DNA of 64,000 bases. Origin: Leptolyngbya sp. 'hensonii' (GTDB lineage Bacteria > Cyanobacteriota > Cyanobacteriia > GCF-001939115). Under the pieces are notes generated by a model. That model was not told the origin of the DNA. It saw nothing but the letters and a program-made list of their open reading frames with translations, and made no database searches. The stretch spans positions 124,001-188,000 of the forward strand of contig NZ_MQTZ01000043.1 in NCBI RefSeq assembly GCF_001939115.1. The letters run 5' to 3'. Shown in pieces: positions 21,746 to 30,337 of the stretch (the first letter of the stretch is position 1; the number at the start of each line of letters is the position of its first letter). A program made the translations under genes and the position numbers.

Positions 21746-23659
21746 ATGTGCGGAATTGTTGGCTATATTGGCACCCAGACAGCAAGTGGCATTCTCCTGG
21801 AAGGGCTAAAACGGTTGGAGTACCGGGGCTATGACTCTGCTGGGATTGCCCTGGTTGAAGATGGCTTGATCCACTGCATTCGGGCCAAGGGTAAATTGCA
21901 CAGCCTGCAGGAAAAGCTGGAAGGACTGGAGCACAAGGCCCAAATTGGGATTGGTCATACCCGTTGGGCCACCCATGGCAAGCCAGAGGAATATAATGCG
22001 CACCCCCACCTGGATAATGCCAGTCACATTGCGGTGGTTCAGAACGGCATCATTGAGAACTATCGGGAATTGCGGGAGCGGCTGACGGAGCAGGGGCATC
22101 AGTTCCTCTCTGAGACAGATACAGAAGTCATTCCCCATTTGATTGCCGATTTGATGGCCGCCGAAACAGCGGTAGAAAACACGGCTCCTTACAGGCTGCA
22201 TCCGTCGCCTTTCTTTGCCGCCACCCTCAAAGCCCTGCCGCAACTGGAAGGATCTTTTGCCCTAGCCATTCTCTGTGCCGACTATCCGGATGAACTGCTG
22301 GTGGTGCGGCAGCAAAATCCCATGGTGATTGGGTTTGGTCAGGGAGAATTTTTCTGCGCTTCCGATATCCCAGCGATTATTCCCTACACCCATGCCTTTC
22401 TGCCCCTGGAAACTGGGGAACTGGCCAGACTGACTCCCCTGGGAGTGGAGGTCTATGATTTCGCGGGGAATCGCCTGCGGAAGATGCCCCGTACCCTGAA
22501 TGTCAGCATGACTACGGTGGAAAAGCAGGGCTTCCGTCATTTCATGCACAAGGAAATCTACGAACAGCCCAGTGTGGTGCGGGCCTGTCTGGAGGCTTAT
22601 GCCAGGGAAGGAGACTTCCGTGGGGATTCCACGACCTTTCCGATCGAACTGGGGCTCCCGGCAGATCTGTGCCAGGATTTGCAGCAAATTCAGATTATTG
22701 CCTGTGGCACCAGTTGGCATGCTGGATTGGTGGGCCGTTACCTGCTGGAACAACTGGCTGGGATTCCGACGGTGGTTCACTATGCGTCGGAGTTTCGCTA
22801 TGCCCCGCCCCCTCTGACCCCCAACACCCTCACGATCGGCGTCACCCAGTCTGGCGAAACCGCCGATACCCTGGCAGCCCTGGAGATGGAATTGCGGCGG
22901 CGGGCGGACAAATCTCCAGAACTGGCCTGTCGGCTGCTGGGAATTACCAACCGTCCTGAAAGTTCCCTCGGACGCCTGGTTCCGTACCTGATCAATACCC
23001 ATGCTGGGATTGAAATTGGGGTGGCTGCCACCAAGAGCTTCACGGCCCAACTGATGGCCTTTTATTTTCTGGCTCTGGATCTGGCTGCCCGTCGTCAGAC
23101 CCTATCACCAGAACAGCTCCAACAAATTTTGCTGGGCCTGCGGCAACTGCCGACTCAGATTGAGCAGACCCTGGAAAGCCAGGAGAAGCCGATCGAAGAA
23201 CTGGCCCATCAATTCACAGATACCCAGGACTTCATTTTTGTTGGTCGGGGGATTAACTTCCCGATCGCCTTGGAAGGTGCCCTGAAACTCAAGGAAATCA
23301 GCTATATCCATGCGGAAGGCTATCCGGCTGGGGAGATGAAACACGGCCCGATTGCCCTGCTGGACGCGAAGGTGCCCGTGGTGGCGATCGCCGTTCCTGG
23401 TCAGGTCTATGAGAAGGTGCTCTCGAATGCCCAGGAAGCCAAAGCCCGCGATGCCCAGTTGATTGGGGTGACCCCTGCGGATGGGGCCAGTGCGATCGAC
23501 ATTTTTGATACGGTGTTGCCAGTTCCCAAAGTCGAGGAGATGCTCTCGCCCCTGCTGACGGTGGTGCCGCTCCAGCTTCTGGCCTATCACATTGCCGCCC
23601 GTCGGGGTCTGGATGTGGATCAGCCCCGGAATTTGGCCAAGTCCGTGACCGTCGAGTAG
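21746..23659 (+). CDS. glmS: Glutamine-fructose-6-phosphate aminotransferase (isomerizing)
   Basis: Makes glucosamine-6-phosphate from fructose-6-phosphate and glutamine, the first step to UDP-GlcNAc for peptidoglycan and lipopolysaccharide. Starts MCGIVGYIG, so the processed N-terminal Cys is the glutaminase nucleophile; HTRWATHG follows. Two SIS domains hold ACGTSWHAG, VTQSGETADTL, THAGIEIGVAATKSFT and the C-terminal NLAKSVTVE. The 637-residue length is normal. No glmS ribozyme is recognised upstream. It converges with a flavoprotein gene. Confidence 0.98.
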   Translation: MCGIVGYIGTQTASGILLEGLKRLEYRGYDSAGIALVEDGLIHCIRAKGKLHSLQEKLEGLEHKAQIGIGHTRWATHGKPEEYNAHPHLDNASHIAVVQNGIIENYRELRERLTEQGHQFLSETDTEVIPHLIADLMAAETAVENTAPYRLHPSPFFAATLKALPQLEGSFALAILCADYPDELLVVRQQNPMVIGFGQGEFFCASDIPAIIPYTHAFLPLETGELARLTPLGVEVYDFAGNRLRKMPRTLNVSMTTVEKQGFRHFMHKEIYEQPSVVRACLEAYAREGDFRGDSTTFPIELGLPADLCQDLQQIQIIACGTSWHAGLVGRYLLEQLAGIPTVVHYASEFRYAPPPLTPNTLTIGVTQSGETADTLAALEMELRRRADKSPELACRLLGITNRPESSLGRLVPYLINTHAGIEIGVAATKSFTAQLMAFYFLALDLAARRQTLSPEQLQQILLGLRQLPTQIEQTLESQEKPIEELAHQFTDTQDFIFVGRGINFPIALEGALKLKEISYIHAEGYPAGEMKHGPIALLDAKVPVVAIAVPGQVYEKVLSNAQEAKARDAQLIGVTPADGASAIDIFDTVLPVPKVEEMLSPLLTVVPLQLLAYHIAARRGLDVDQPRNLAKSVTVE

Positions 23660-23734
23660 GTTGGCATCTAGCTCCCTGATTACTGATGGGTGAGGAGTGA
23701 TTGGGGTATTCTTGACCCCAATGAACCAACTGAA

Positions 23735-25129
23735 TTAATGACTTGTCATAAGGCGGCTCCACCAGGGACGATGCAGCCCCTGTAACCGTTGTCCCTCCAG
23801 AACGAGCTGTCGCAGTAGATCCGATCGCTGGGAAATCACAGCCCCCGTTGCGATCGTCCCCAGCTTCGACCGCTGCCGCAGGGCCAAGGCGATCGGGCCG
23901 ATCAGATCACTGGCCCCTGTCCCGACAATCTGGGCTCCGACCAGGGTGCCATTGCGCCGCAACAGGAGCTTGCCAAAGCCGGTGGTATCCCCAGAGAATT
24001 GGGCCTGCTCCAGGGCATGCAGGGATTGCTGCACCACGAGCAGATCCTTGCCGTAACGTTGCTGTGCCTCTGGTTCAGTCAGCCCCACTGCTGCCAGTTC
24101 CGGATCCGTGGGCACAATGCGGGGAATTCCCGTCGGATCAAACCGGGCGATCGGCCAGAACAGGGCATTCCGAACCACGATCGTTGTCTGTTCCAGAGCC
24201 ATCTGAGGGACAGGATACCCTGCCCGATCGTCCCGACAGACATAGATCCGGGGCTGGCTCGTCTGCAGTTTCCGGTTCAGGCGCAGGCCCTGCTGGTCCT
24301 GGACCACCCCCACTGCTGGCAGATTCAGGCTGTCCAGATTCAGCCGATAGCCCCCATCCACTAACAGAAGTTCGGCCTGGATGGTTTGCCCTCCCACCTG
24401 GATTTCCTGGGCTCCGGCTAGGGACCGTACCTGGTCGATCGGCTGTCCTGTTAAAATTCGCACCCCTTCAACTTCCAGTTGCGCTTGCAGTAACCGGGTG
24501 GCTTCCCGGTCTTCTCCCGGCAGCAAGTGGGGGGCATCAGTGACCACCGTCACTGAGGTGCCCAACCGGACCAACCCCTGGGCCAGTTGTAACCCGATCG
24601 GACCATCACCGACGATCGCCACCTTTTGAGGCTGTTCCGTCAGGGTGCAGGGATCATCCACCGTCAGACAGGCCGAGGGGGTCAGTCCCGGAATTGCCGG
24701 GATCTGGGGCCGGGCAGGCATAGCCACCAGATACGCAGAGGCCATCAGGGGCCGATCGGCTACTGCCAGCACAGGCCGAGCCTGGGGGAGAAACTCGCCC
24801 ATCCCCATCACCACATCCACCCCCAGCGCCGCCAGCACTGCCGGAGCGTCTACTGCCCGCAGATTCGTCACTACCCGTTGAGTCCAGGCCAGGATCTCAG
24901 CCCAGGAAAGGGGTGCTGCTGTGGTTCCATGCCAGTAGGTGCTCCGCCGATCGACGGTGCCGATTTCAGCCAGGATCCGCCCCACCTGGGCCAACGTTAG
25001 CCCAGCGATCGGCTCGATCCCCTGGGTGACTAGAGCCACCCTGCCCCCCAGAGCTATCCCCTGACGGGCCGCCTGGACACCAGCCTGACTGGCTCCGATG
25101 ATGACTAGATCGTATTGATCTCTAGTCAT
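23735..25129 (-). CDS. Pyridine nucleotide-disulfide oxidoreductase-like flavoprotein lacking the redox disulfide
   Basis: A 464-residue protein with the fold order of the lipoamide dehydrogenase/mercuric reductase family: an N-terminal FAD-binding motif (VIIGASQAG), a central NAD(P)-binding motif (VAIVGDGPIGLQLA, about 180), a second FAD segment (IYVCRDDRAG) and a C-terminal dimerisation domain. The CX4C redox pair expected near residue 45 is replaced by GLTLAQVGRILAEIG, and the C-terminal His-Glu dyad (HPTLSE-like) is absent. It therefore cannot act as a classical disulfide reductase; electron transfer through FAD alone remains possible. It begins six bases after the porin stop, so the two genes form an operon. 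Confidence 0.85.
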   Translation of the reverse strand: MTRDQYDLVIIGASQAGVQAARQGIALGGRVALVTQGIEPIAGLTLAQVGRILAEIGTVDRRSTYWHGTTAAPLSWAEILAWTQRVVTNLRAVDAPAVLAALGVDVVMGMGEFLPQARPVLAVADRPLMASAYLVAMPARPQIPAIPGLTPSACLTVDDPCTLTEQPQKVAIVGDGPIGLQLAQGLVRLGTSVTVVTDAPHLLPGEDREATRLLQAQLEVEGVRILTGQPIDQVRSLAGAQEIQVGGQTIQAELLLVDGGYRLNLDSLNLPAVGVVQDQQGLRLNRKLQTSQPRIYVCRDDRAGYPVPQMALEQTTIVVRNALFWPIARFDPTGIPRIVPTDPELAAVGLTEPEAQQRYGKDLLVVQQSLHALEQAQFSGDTTGFGKLLLRRNGTLVGAQIVGTGASDLIGPIALALRQRSKLGTIATGAVISQRSDLLRQLVLEGQRLQGLHRPWWSRLMTSH

Positions 25130-25135
25130 GGGTCC

Positions 25136-26926
25136 TTAAAACGAAAACGTGGTTCTAATAGTGCCAATAAAAACATCGCTGTTAGCACCCCGCTGGTTAA
25201 TGGCTGGTAGCCAGATCAGGCCGGGGGTAATGGAGATATTATCGTTGACCTGATACTTGTAGAAGCCTTCGATGTGCAGGGAGTCATCCCGATCGGGTAA
25301 AGCGACTTGCTGTCCACCGGACTGGAGGCCCTTCAAAGTAGGCTCAGCCCCGATGATGATGGCGGCCAGGTTACCTTTCTTACCCAGATCCGGAAAAGAT
25401 AGGGTGAGCGCATAGTTCCAGATTTCGGCATCCCCAAAGGTAATCAGGCGGGCAGCGGTGAAGCCTCCCCAGCCGCCGATGACGAAGCCGGGGGCTACCT
25501 GGAAGGAGGCTTCTACCCCGTAGGAGTTGCTGGCGACAGGGGAATTATTGGCGGGAGCCAGGGGATCGGGGGCAAAGGGGAACAACAGGTTACCCCGGAA
25601 GGACCCCACGGCGTTACCGGCTCCACCAAACCGGAAGGTTCCGGCAGCGTTGTAAGCATTGACATAGGTGAAGCCTAGTTTCAACCCTCGGAAGGGCTGG
25701 AAAACTACCTGGGCCAGGGCTGAATAGTTGCCGTTGAATAAACCGGAGCCAGGGGTCGGGGTGCTGGCCCGACTGGCGAGATAGCCCACGTCCAACCGAA
25801 TCGCGTCGGTAGGTCTGAAGGTAAAGCCTACCCCTGCCCCTCCTGGCACCACCGCACCATTATTGCCATTGATGTTGTAAATCGGGTTGCGTTCGCCAAA
25901 CCGGGAAATCGCCCCACTCCCCCCATCTTCACTGTCCAGATAAGGGCTGAGGGTATCAGCATAGTGATAATGGAAGCCAGCATTGGCAAAGATGCTGAGC
26001 TGAGCCTGGGAGCCGATCGGGACCTGGTAGGATAGCAGATCCAGGTAGACCGAGTTATTGGTCAGGGCGATCGTTGTGTTGTCCTGGGCTAACCGTCCCT
26101 CATTGGCGAACAGGTTTACGGCGGCTAATCCTGCGGGAGTGGTGGTTGTCAGAACCGGGATCGTATTCCCCACCTGTAATCGGGTCTGCAGCCGGTCTTT
26201 GCCACTAAAACTGGTAACAAAGTTCAAGCGCACCCGCTCCTGGAAAACCGTGTTACCTTCTGCATTCACAGGAGCATTAGGATTCCCGGCAAAATCCGTC
26301 ACCCCGCTCCCACCAAAGGCATCGGTAATGGCCAGAATGACTTCCCCGGATAGTTTTGTTGTAGTTGAGAATTGCTGGGCTTCTAACCGGGCAGTTCGGG
26401 CTTCCAGGGCATCGACCCGGCCTCGCAGGGTGGCCAGTTCAGCCGCAAACTCTTCCTGCAACCGCTTGACGATTTCCAGGTCCTCTTTGGTCACCAGATT
26501 GGTTGTCGCCGCAGCAATCAGTTCGTTGATCCGATCCATGCAGGCGTTCAAACCTGCCGCGAATTCATAGCGGGTCAGGGGCCGATTCCCCCGGTAAGTG
26601 CCATCGGGATACCCAACAACGCAGCCATAGCGCTCTACCAGAGACTGCAGTGCCTGAAAGGCCCAATCTGTCGGCTGTACATCTGACAACTGGGAAACGG
26701 AAGTGACCTGATTACTGGTGTTAACGACAATAACCGGCATCCCCGAGTGATACCCATTGCGGTAAACCTCAATCTGGTTCAAGGGGGAAAGAACCGACCT
26801 TCCAGGATTGGTTGAGGCTTCATCGGCCCAAGCCGGACCACAGGAGATAGGGATGGCACCCAGTAGCAAGAATCCCGTCAACCGCAACTGTCCCGATAAA
26901 CCCTGCATGGCAATTCTCCTCTGCAA
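25136..26926 (-). CDS. Outer-membrane SLH-domain porin (iron-uptake-porin/OprB type)
   Basis: A 596-residue cyanobacterial porin. A signal peptide ends near AWA. An SLH domain (about 75-135: SQLSDVQPTDWAFQALQ, GYPDGTYRGNRPLTRYEFA) binds the peptidoglycan layer, a coiled coil follows (DLEIVKRLQEEFAAELATLRGRVDALEAR), then an OprB-like beta-barrel ending in a terminal phenylalanine, as required for outer-membrane insertion. Homologues pass small inorganic ions, and some are tied to iron uptake. It is first in an operon with the flavoprotein and divergent from the nitrite/sulfite reductase-like gene. Confidence 0.92.
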   Translation of the reverse strand: MQRRIAMQGLSGQLRLTGFLLLGAIPISCGPAWADEASTNPGRSVLSPLNQIEVYRNGYHSGMPVIVVNTSNQVTSVSQLSDVQPTDWAFQALQSLVERYGCVVGYPDGTYRGNRPLTRYEFAAGLNACMDRINELIAAATTNLVTKEDLEIVKRLQEEFAAELATLRGRVDALEARTARLEAQQFSTTTKLSGEVILAITDAFGGSGVTDFAGNPNAPVNAEGNTVFQERVRLNFVTSFSGKDRLQTRLQVGNTIPVLTTTTPAGLAAVNLFANEGRLAQDNTTIALTNNSVYLDLLSYQVPIGSQAQLSIFANAGFHYHYADTLSPYLDSEDGGSGAISRFGERNPIYNINGNNGAVVPGGAGVGFTFRPTDAIRLDVGYLASRASTPTPGSGLFNGNYSALAQVVFQPFRGLKLGFTYVNAYNAAGTFRFGGAGNAVGSFRGNLLFPFAPDPLAPANNSPVASNSYGVEASFQVAPGFVIGGWGGFTAARLITFGDAEIWNYALTLSFPDLGKKGNLAAIIIGAEPTLKGLQSGGQQVALPDRDDSLHIEGFYKYQVNDNISITPGLIWLPAINQRGANSDVFIGTIRTTFSF

Positions 26927-27116
26927 CTCGAAATACTGCTGTCTACAATGCCTCCAGCAGTATTACTAATACGCTACTGCCAGCAAAAATGGATTTTGGT
27001 CGGGCAAATCATAACAAAACTCTAAATTCCGCTCGAAGTATCGTAGTTTGTATAAAAATGGGAGATCGCGATCAACCTGTGATCCAGCAGGAATTTCCTC
27101 CTCAGGAGACTTAGAC

Positions 27117-29453
27117 ATGACCCAACCCGGCTTAACTTGGAAAACTGTTCTAGCAGATAAAATCCCGCCAACCATGGCAGAAGAGATTGATACCTTCGAA
27201 ACCCAGATGAAGCTGCGTCGTCAAGGGAAGCTAGATGAAAAGGTATTTGCCGAGTTACGGCTGCGTCGGGGTGCTTATGGGCAGCGGTACGATAATGGCT
27301 TTCGCCATGATGGTGAAAAGTCTCAAACCATTCCTTTCCCCCATCCAGCCCTGACCAAAGGACCGGAGACGAAGTGGGAAGCCCCCGGTATGCAGCGGAT
27401 TAAGATTCCCTATGGGGGAATGACCGCTGACCAGATGGAAGTCCTGGCAGATGTGGCTGAGGAATACGCAGACTGCATTCTCCATGTCACGACCCGCCAG
27501 GATTTCCAACTCCACTTTATCTCGCTGGATGATACCCCTGACATGCATCGCCGTCTCGCTGCCGTGGGCATCACCACCCGTGAAGCCTGTGGTAACTCTG
27601 TGCGTAATGTCACGGCCTGTCCCCTGGCTGGAGTCTGTCGGGATGAAGCCTTCGATGTGACGGGATATGCGGGCGAAACCACCCAATACTTCCTGGGACA
27701 TCGGGATGTACAGGATTTTGGTCGTAAGTTTAAAATTGCTTTCTCCGGTTGCAAGCAACATCCCTGTGGGTTGACTTCCATGCATGACCTGGGCCTAATT
27801 GCCACAACCCGAATGGTGGATGGGGTGGAGAGGCAAGGCTTTGAAGTGTATGTGGGGGGTGGACTGGGAGCCGTGCCACATTTGGCCAAACTGCTGGATG
27901 ACTTTGTGCCAACGGAAGAGCTCTTGCCCCTGTCCCAGGCGATCGCTCGCGTCTATGCTCGTCTGGGTGAGAAGAAAAACCGTAACAAGGCCCGGATTAA
28001 GTTTTTGGTCGCAAAATTGGGGATTGAGGAGTTTCGCCGTCTGGTGAAAGAGGAGCGGGCAATTCTGGAGCCAGATCCAGGCTGGGCGGAATGGATTCCT
28101 GAGTTACCCTCCTACGACGAGTCTGGCCTGCCGGAACCCGTTTCTGCCGGTCAGGCGATCGATCTGGAAGCAGATGCCATTGCCTTTGCCCAGTGGAAAT
28201 CCACCAACATCTACCCTCAGCGGCAGGCAGGGTTTGTCTGTGTGACGATCTCCTTGCCGCTGGGAGACCTCACCTCACAGCAGATGCGGGGTCTGGCAGA
28301 TATTGCCCGTCGCTTTACCCGCGATACCACCCGCACCACGGTGGAGCAGAATATTCTCCTGCGCTGGATCCATGAAGCTGATCTGCCTGCTCTCTATCTG
28401 GCACTGAAGGCCATCAACCTGCATGCGGCAGGGGCTGAATCGATCGTGGATATCACGGCCTGCCCCGGCACCGACACCTGCAAACTGGGAATTGCCAGTT
28501 CGCGCGGTCTGGCGGGTGAGTTACGCCAGCGACTGGCCGTCAAGGGTTGGCAGTATAACGAAGCGGTTAAGGACATTCGGATTAAGGCCAGCGGCTGTTT
28601 TAACTCCTGCAGCCAGCACATGGTGGCCGAGATCGGCTTCTATGGGTCGAATCGGCTCGTCGATCGGCGGCGGGTGCCCCACTTCCACCTGATTTTGGGG
28701 GGCGAATGGGACAACAATGCGGCTCAGTATGGCCAATCCCTGGGGGTTGTGCCGTCAAAGCGGGTTCCCGATGTGGTGGAATTCCTGGTGGACCTGTTCC
28801 TGAAGGATCGTCAGAAGGGGGAAAAGTTCTCCCAGTTTGTCCATCGGATTGGGAAGAAGGACATCAAGGAGCGTCTGGCTCCTTTCTTGGAAATTCCGGC
28901 CTATGCGGTGGACAAGTCCTTCTACAGGGATTGGGGCGATACCCGTGAGTTCACGATCGGAGACATTGGCGTAGGCGAATGTGCGGGTGAAGTGGTCAGT
29001 CTGACTGATTTTGGGGTCGCCACGGCTGAAAGTCTCTACTTTGATGCCACCCTCTTGCTGGAAGGGAATAGCAGCAATGGCAATGTGAAACAGGCCGCTG
29101 AAAAAGCACTGGAAGCCATGATCAGTGCTGCTCAGGCTCTACTGAAAGTCCAGAATATCGATATTTCCAAGGATCCTGAAGTAGTGGTCAGGGAGTTCCG
29201 CAAATACTTCTACGACACCGAGCTGTTCTACGATCCGTTTGCCAAAGGTAAGTTTGCCAGCTATCTGTTCCAGGCTTATGACCAGCGTGATCGGGCGGTT
29301 GATCTGGATCAGGCCAGACAACTGATCGAAGAAGCCCGCCTGTTTATTGAAGCGGCCCATGAGTGTAATACACGCATGTTACAGGCTGGAATTACCAGTC
29401 CGGCGAGCTTCCAGAAGTGGCTCCTCGATCGCCAGATGCAACAATCGTCCTAA
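27117..29453 (+). CDS. Nitrite/sulfite reductase family protein with C-terminal extension
   Basis: A 778-residue siroheme [4Fe-4S] reductase-family protein, far longer than the usual NirA (about 510). The start at 27117 is chosen for its AGGAG at 27103-27107; the frame is open to 27048. The C-terminal core has Cys449, Cys455, Cys494 and Cys498, the spacing of the cluster cysteines in E. coli sulfite reductase. The N-terminal half also has a quartet, Cys168, Cys174, Cys212 and Cys217. After about residue 620 comes a helical extension of roughly 150 residues (AEKALEAMISAAQALL...), possibly HEPN-like. It should reduce nitrite, sulfite or a related oxyanion; which one is unknown. It is divergent from a porin and followed by a small conserved gene. 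Confidence 0.88.
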   Translation: MTQPGLTWKTVLADKIPPTMAEEIDTFETQMKLRRQGKLDEKVFAELRLRRGAYGQRYDNGFRHDGEKSQTIPFPHPALTKGPETKWEAPGMQRIKIPYGGMTADQMEVLADVAEEYADCILHVTTRQDFQLHFISLDDTPDMHRRLAAVGITTREACGNSVRNVTACPLAGVCRDEAFDVTGYAGETTQYFLGHRDVQDFGRKFKIAFSGCKQHPCGLTSMHDLGLIATTRMVDGVERQGFEVYVGGGLGAVPHLAKLLDDFVPTEELLPLSQAIARVYARLGEKKNRNKARIKFLVAKLGIEEFRRLVKEERAILEPDPGWAEWIPELPSYDESGLPEPVSAGQAIDLEADAIAFAQWKSTNIYPQRQAGFVCVTISLPLGDLTSQQMRGLADIARRFTRDTTRTTVEQNILLRWIHEADLPALYLALKAINLHAAGAESIVDITACPGTDTCKLGIASSRGLAGELRQRLAVKGWQYNEAVKDIRIKASGCFNSCSQHMVAEIGFYGSNRLVDRRRVPHFHLILGGEWDNNAAQYGQSLGVVPSKRVPDVVEFLVDLFLKDRQKGEKFSQFVHRIGKKDIKERLAPFLEIPAYAVDKSFYRDWGDTREFTIGDIGVGECAGEVVSLTDFGVATAESLYFDATLLLEGNSSNGNVKQAAEKALEAMISAAQALLKVQNIDISKDPEVVVREFRKYFYDTELFYDPFAKGKFASYLFQAYDQRDRAVDLDQARQLIEEARLFIEAAHECNTRMLQAGITSPASFQKWLLDRQMQQSS

Positions 29454-29494
29454 GCGATCGCGGCACGGTACCTTGATCCTGACCTCATGGCTTA

Positions 29495-29517
29495 CCCCTC
29501 TTCCATCGGGAGAGGGG
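29495..29517. repeat. C-rich/G-rich hairpin between reductase and partner gene
   Basis: CCCCTCT (29495-29501) pairs with AGAGGGG (29511-29517), enclosed by an outer CCTGA/TCAGG pair. It resembles dispersed palindromes between cyanobacterial genes and could be a processing site between two co-transcribed genes. Confidence 0.45.
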
Positions 29518-29578
29518 ATCAGGCTTATGAAACCCTACACAATGCCCACCCACCCATTTTTCAAGTATGGAGAACCCC

Positions 29579-30145
29579 ATGAACCCCGATCGCTTCTGTA
29601 TCAAATTCTTTGCTCGACCTGGAAACACGATTGATGAAGCGATCTTGATTGAGATTTTTCAGGAATGGATTCGCCTGCGTAAATTGCCAGGGACATTGCT
29701 GGATGTAGCAGATTACCGCCATGTTCCCAATGGCCCTGGCGTTATGCTGATTACCCATGAAGTGAATTACGCCATGGATCATAGTGAGGGTGAATTTGGC
29801 CTTTATGCTCAGTTGAAGCTGGGGCAGGGCGAAACTCATCAGGAACGGATGTTGGCACTGGTCAAGGCAACAGCAATCTTTGGGGCTTTGCTGGAATCCG
29901 ACAAACGGGTGGCCGGTCAGTTTAGCCTGGATGGCAGTCAGTTCCTTTATCTGGCCAACGATCGCCTGCAACTTCCCAATACAGAAGCAGCCTTTACTGC
30001 CCTGAAGCCGGATCTGGAGGCCGTAGCCGCTAAACTGTATCCCGGTCAGGAGACAACGGTAACCCGGCGGGAGAATGATTCCCGCGATCGTCTGACTGTG
30101 GTGATTCAAGCGCAAGGCCTGTGTGACATCAGTGCCCTGGCTTAG
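29579..30145 (+). CDS. Conserved protein of unknown function beside the reductase
   Basis: A 188-residue soluble protein that I do not recognise. It begins MNPDRFCIKFFARPG; the ATG at 29579 is preferred over one at 29567 because GGAG at 29569-29572 is correctly spaced. It has no signal peptide and no obvious metal or nucleotide motif; its two cysteines are one near each end. Predicted mixed alpha/beta with a long stretch VPNGPGVMLITHEVNYAMD. Its position 125 bases after the reductase, same strand, suggests a linked role such as assembly or regulation, but this is inference. Confidence 0.75.
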   Translation: MNPDRFCIKFFARPGNTIDEAILIEIFQEWIRLRKLPGTLLDVADYRHVPNGPGVMLITHEVNYAMDHSEGEFGLYAQLKLGQGETHQERMLALVKATAIFGALLESDKRVAGQFSLDGSQFLYLANDRLQLPNTEAAFTALKPDLEAVAAKLYPGQETTVTRRENDSRDRLTVVIQAQGLCDISALA

Positions 30146-30337
30146 GGGGAGATAGCCCGGAAATTTGCATCAGATCCGTATTTTTACGGTTCCTGTCCCC
30201 GTGCAAGGCCTGAGGATTACCTGAAAAGAATCACTGACTCCCAATGGCTTACTTGCACCGTTGTTCAGGCTTTGGAGGCGCGGGTAAGATGAGTCACCAC
30301 AACAAAAGTTCTGGCTCGCAACGTTGCATAGGGAAAC

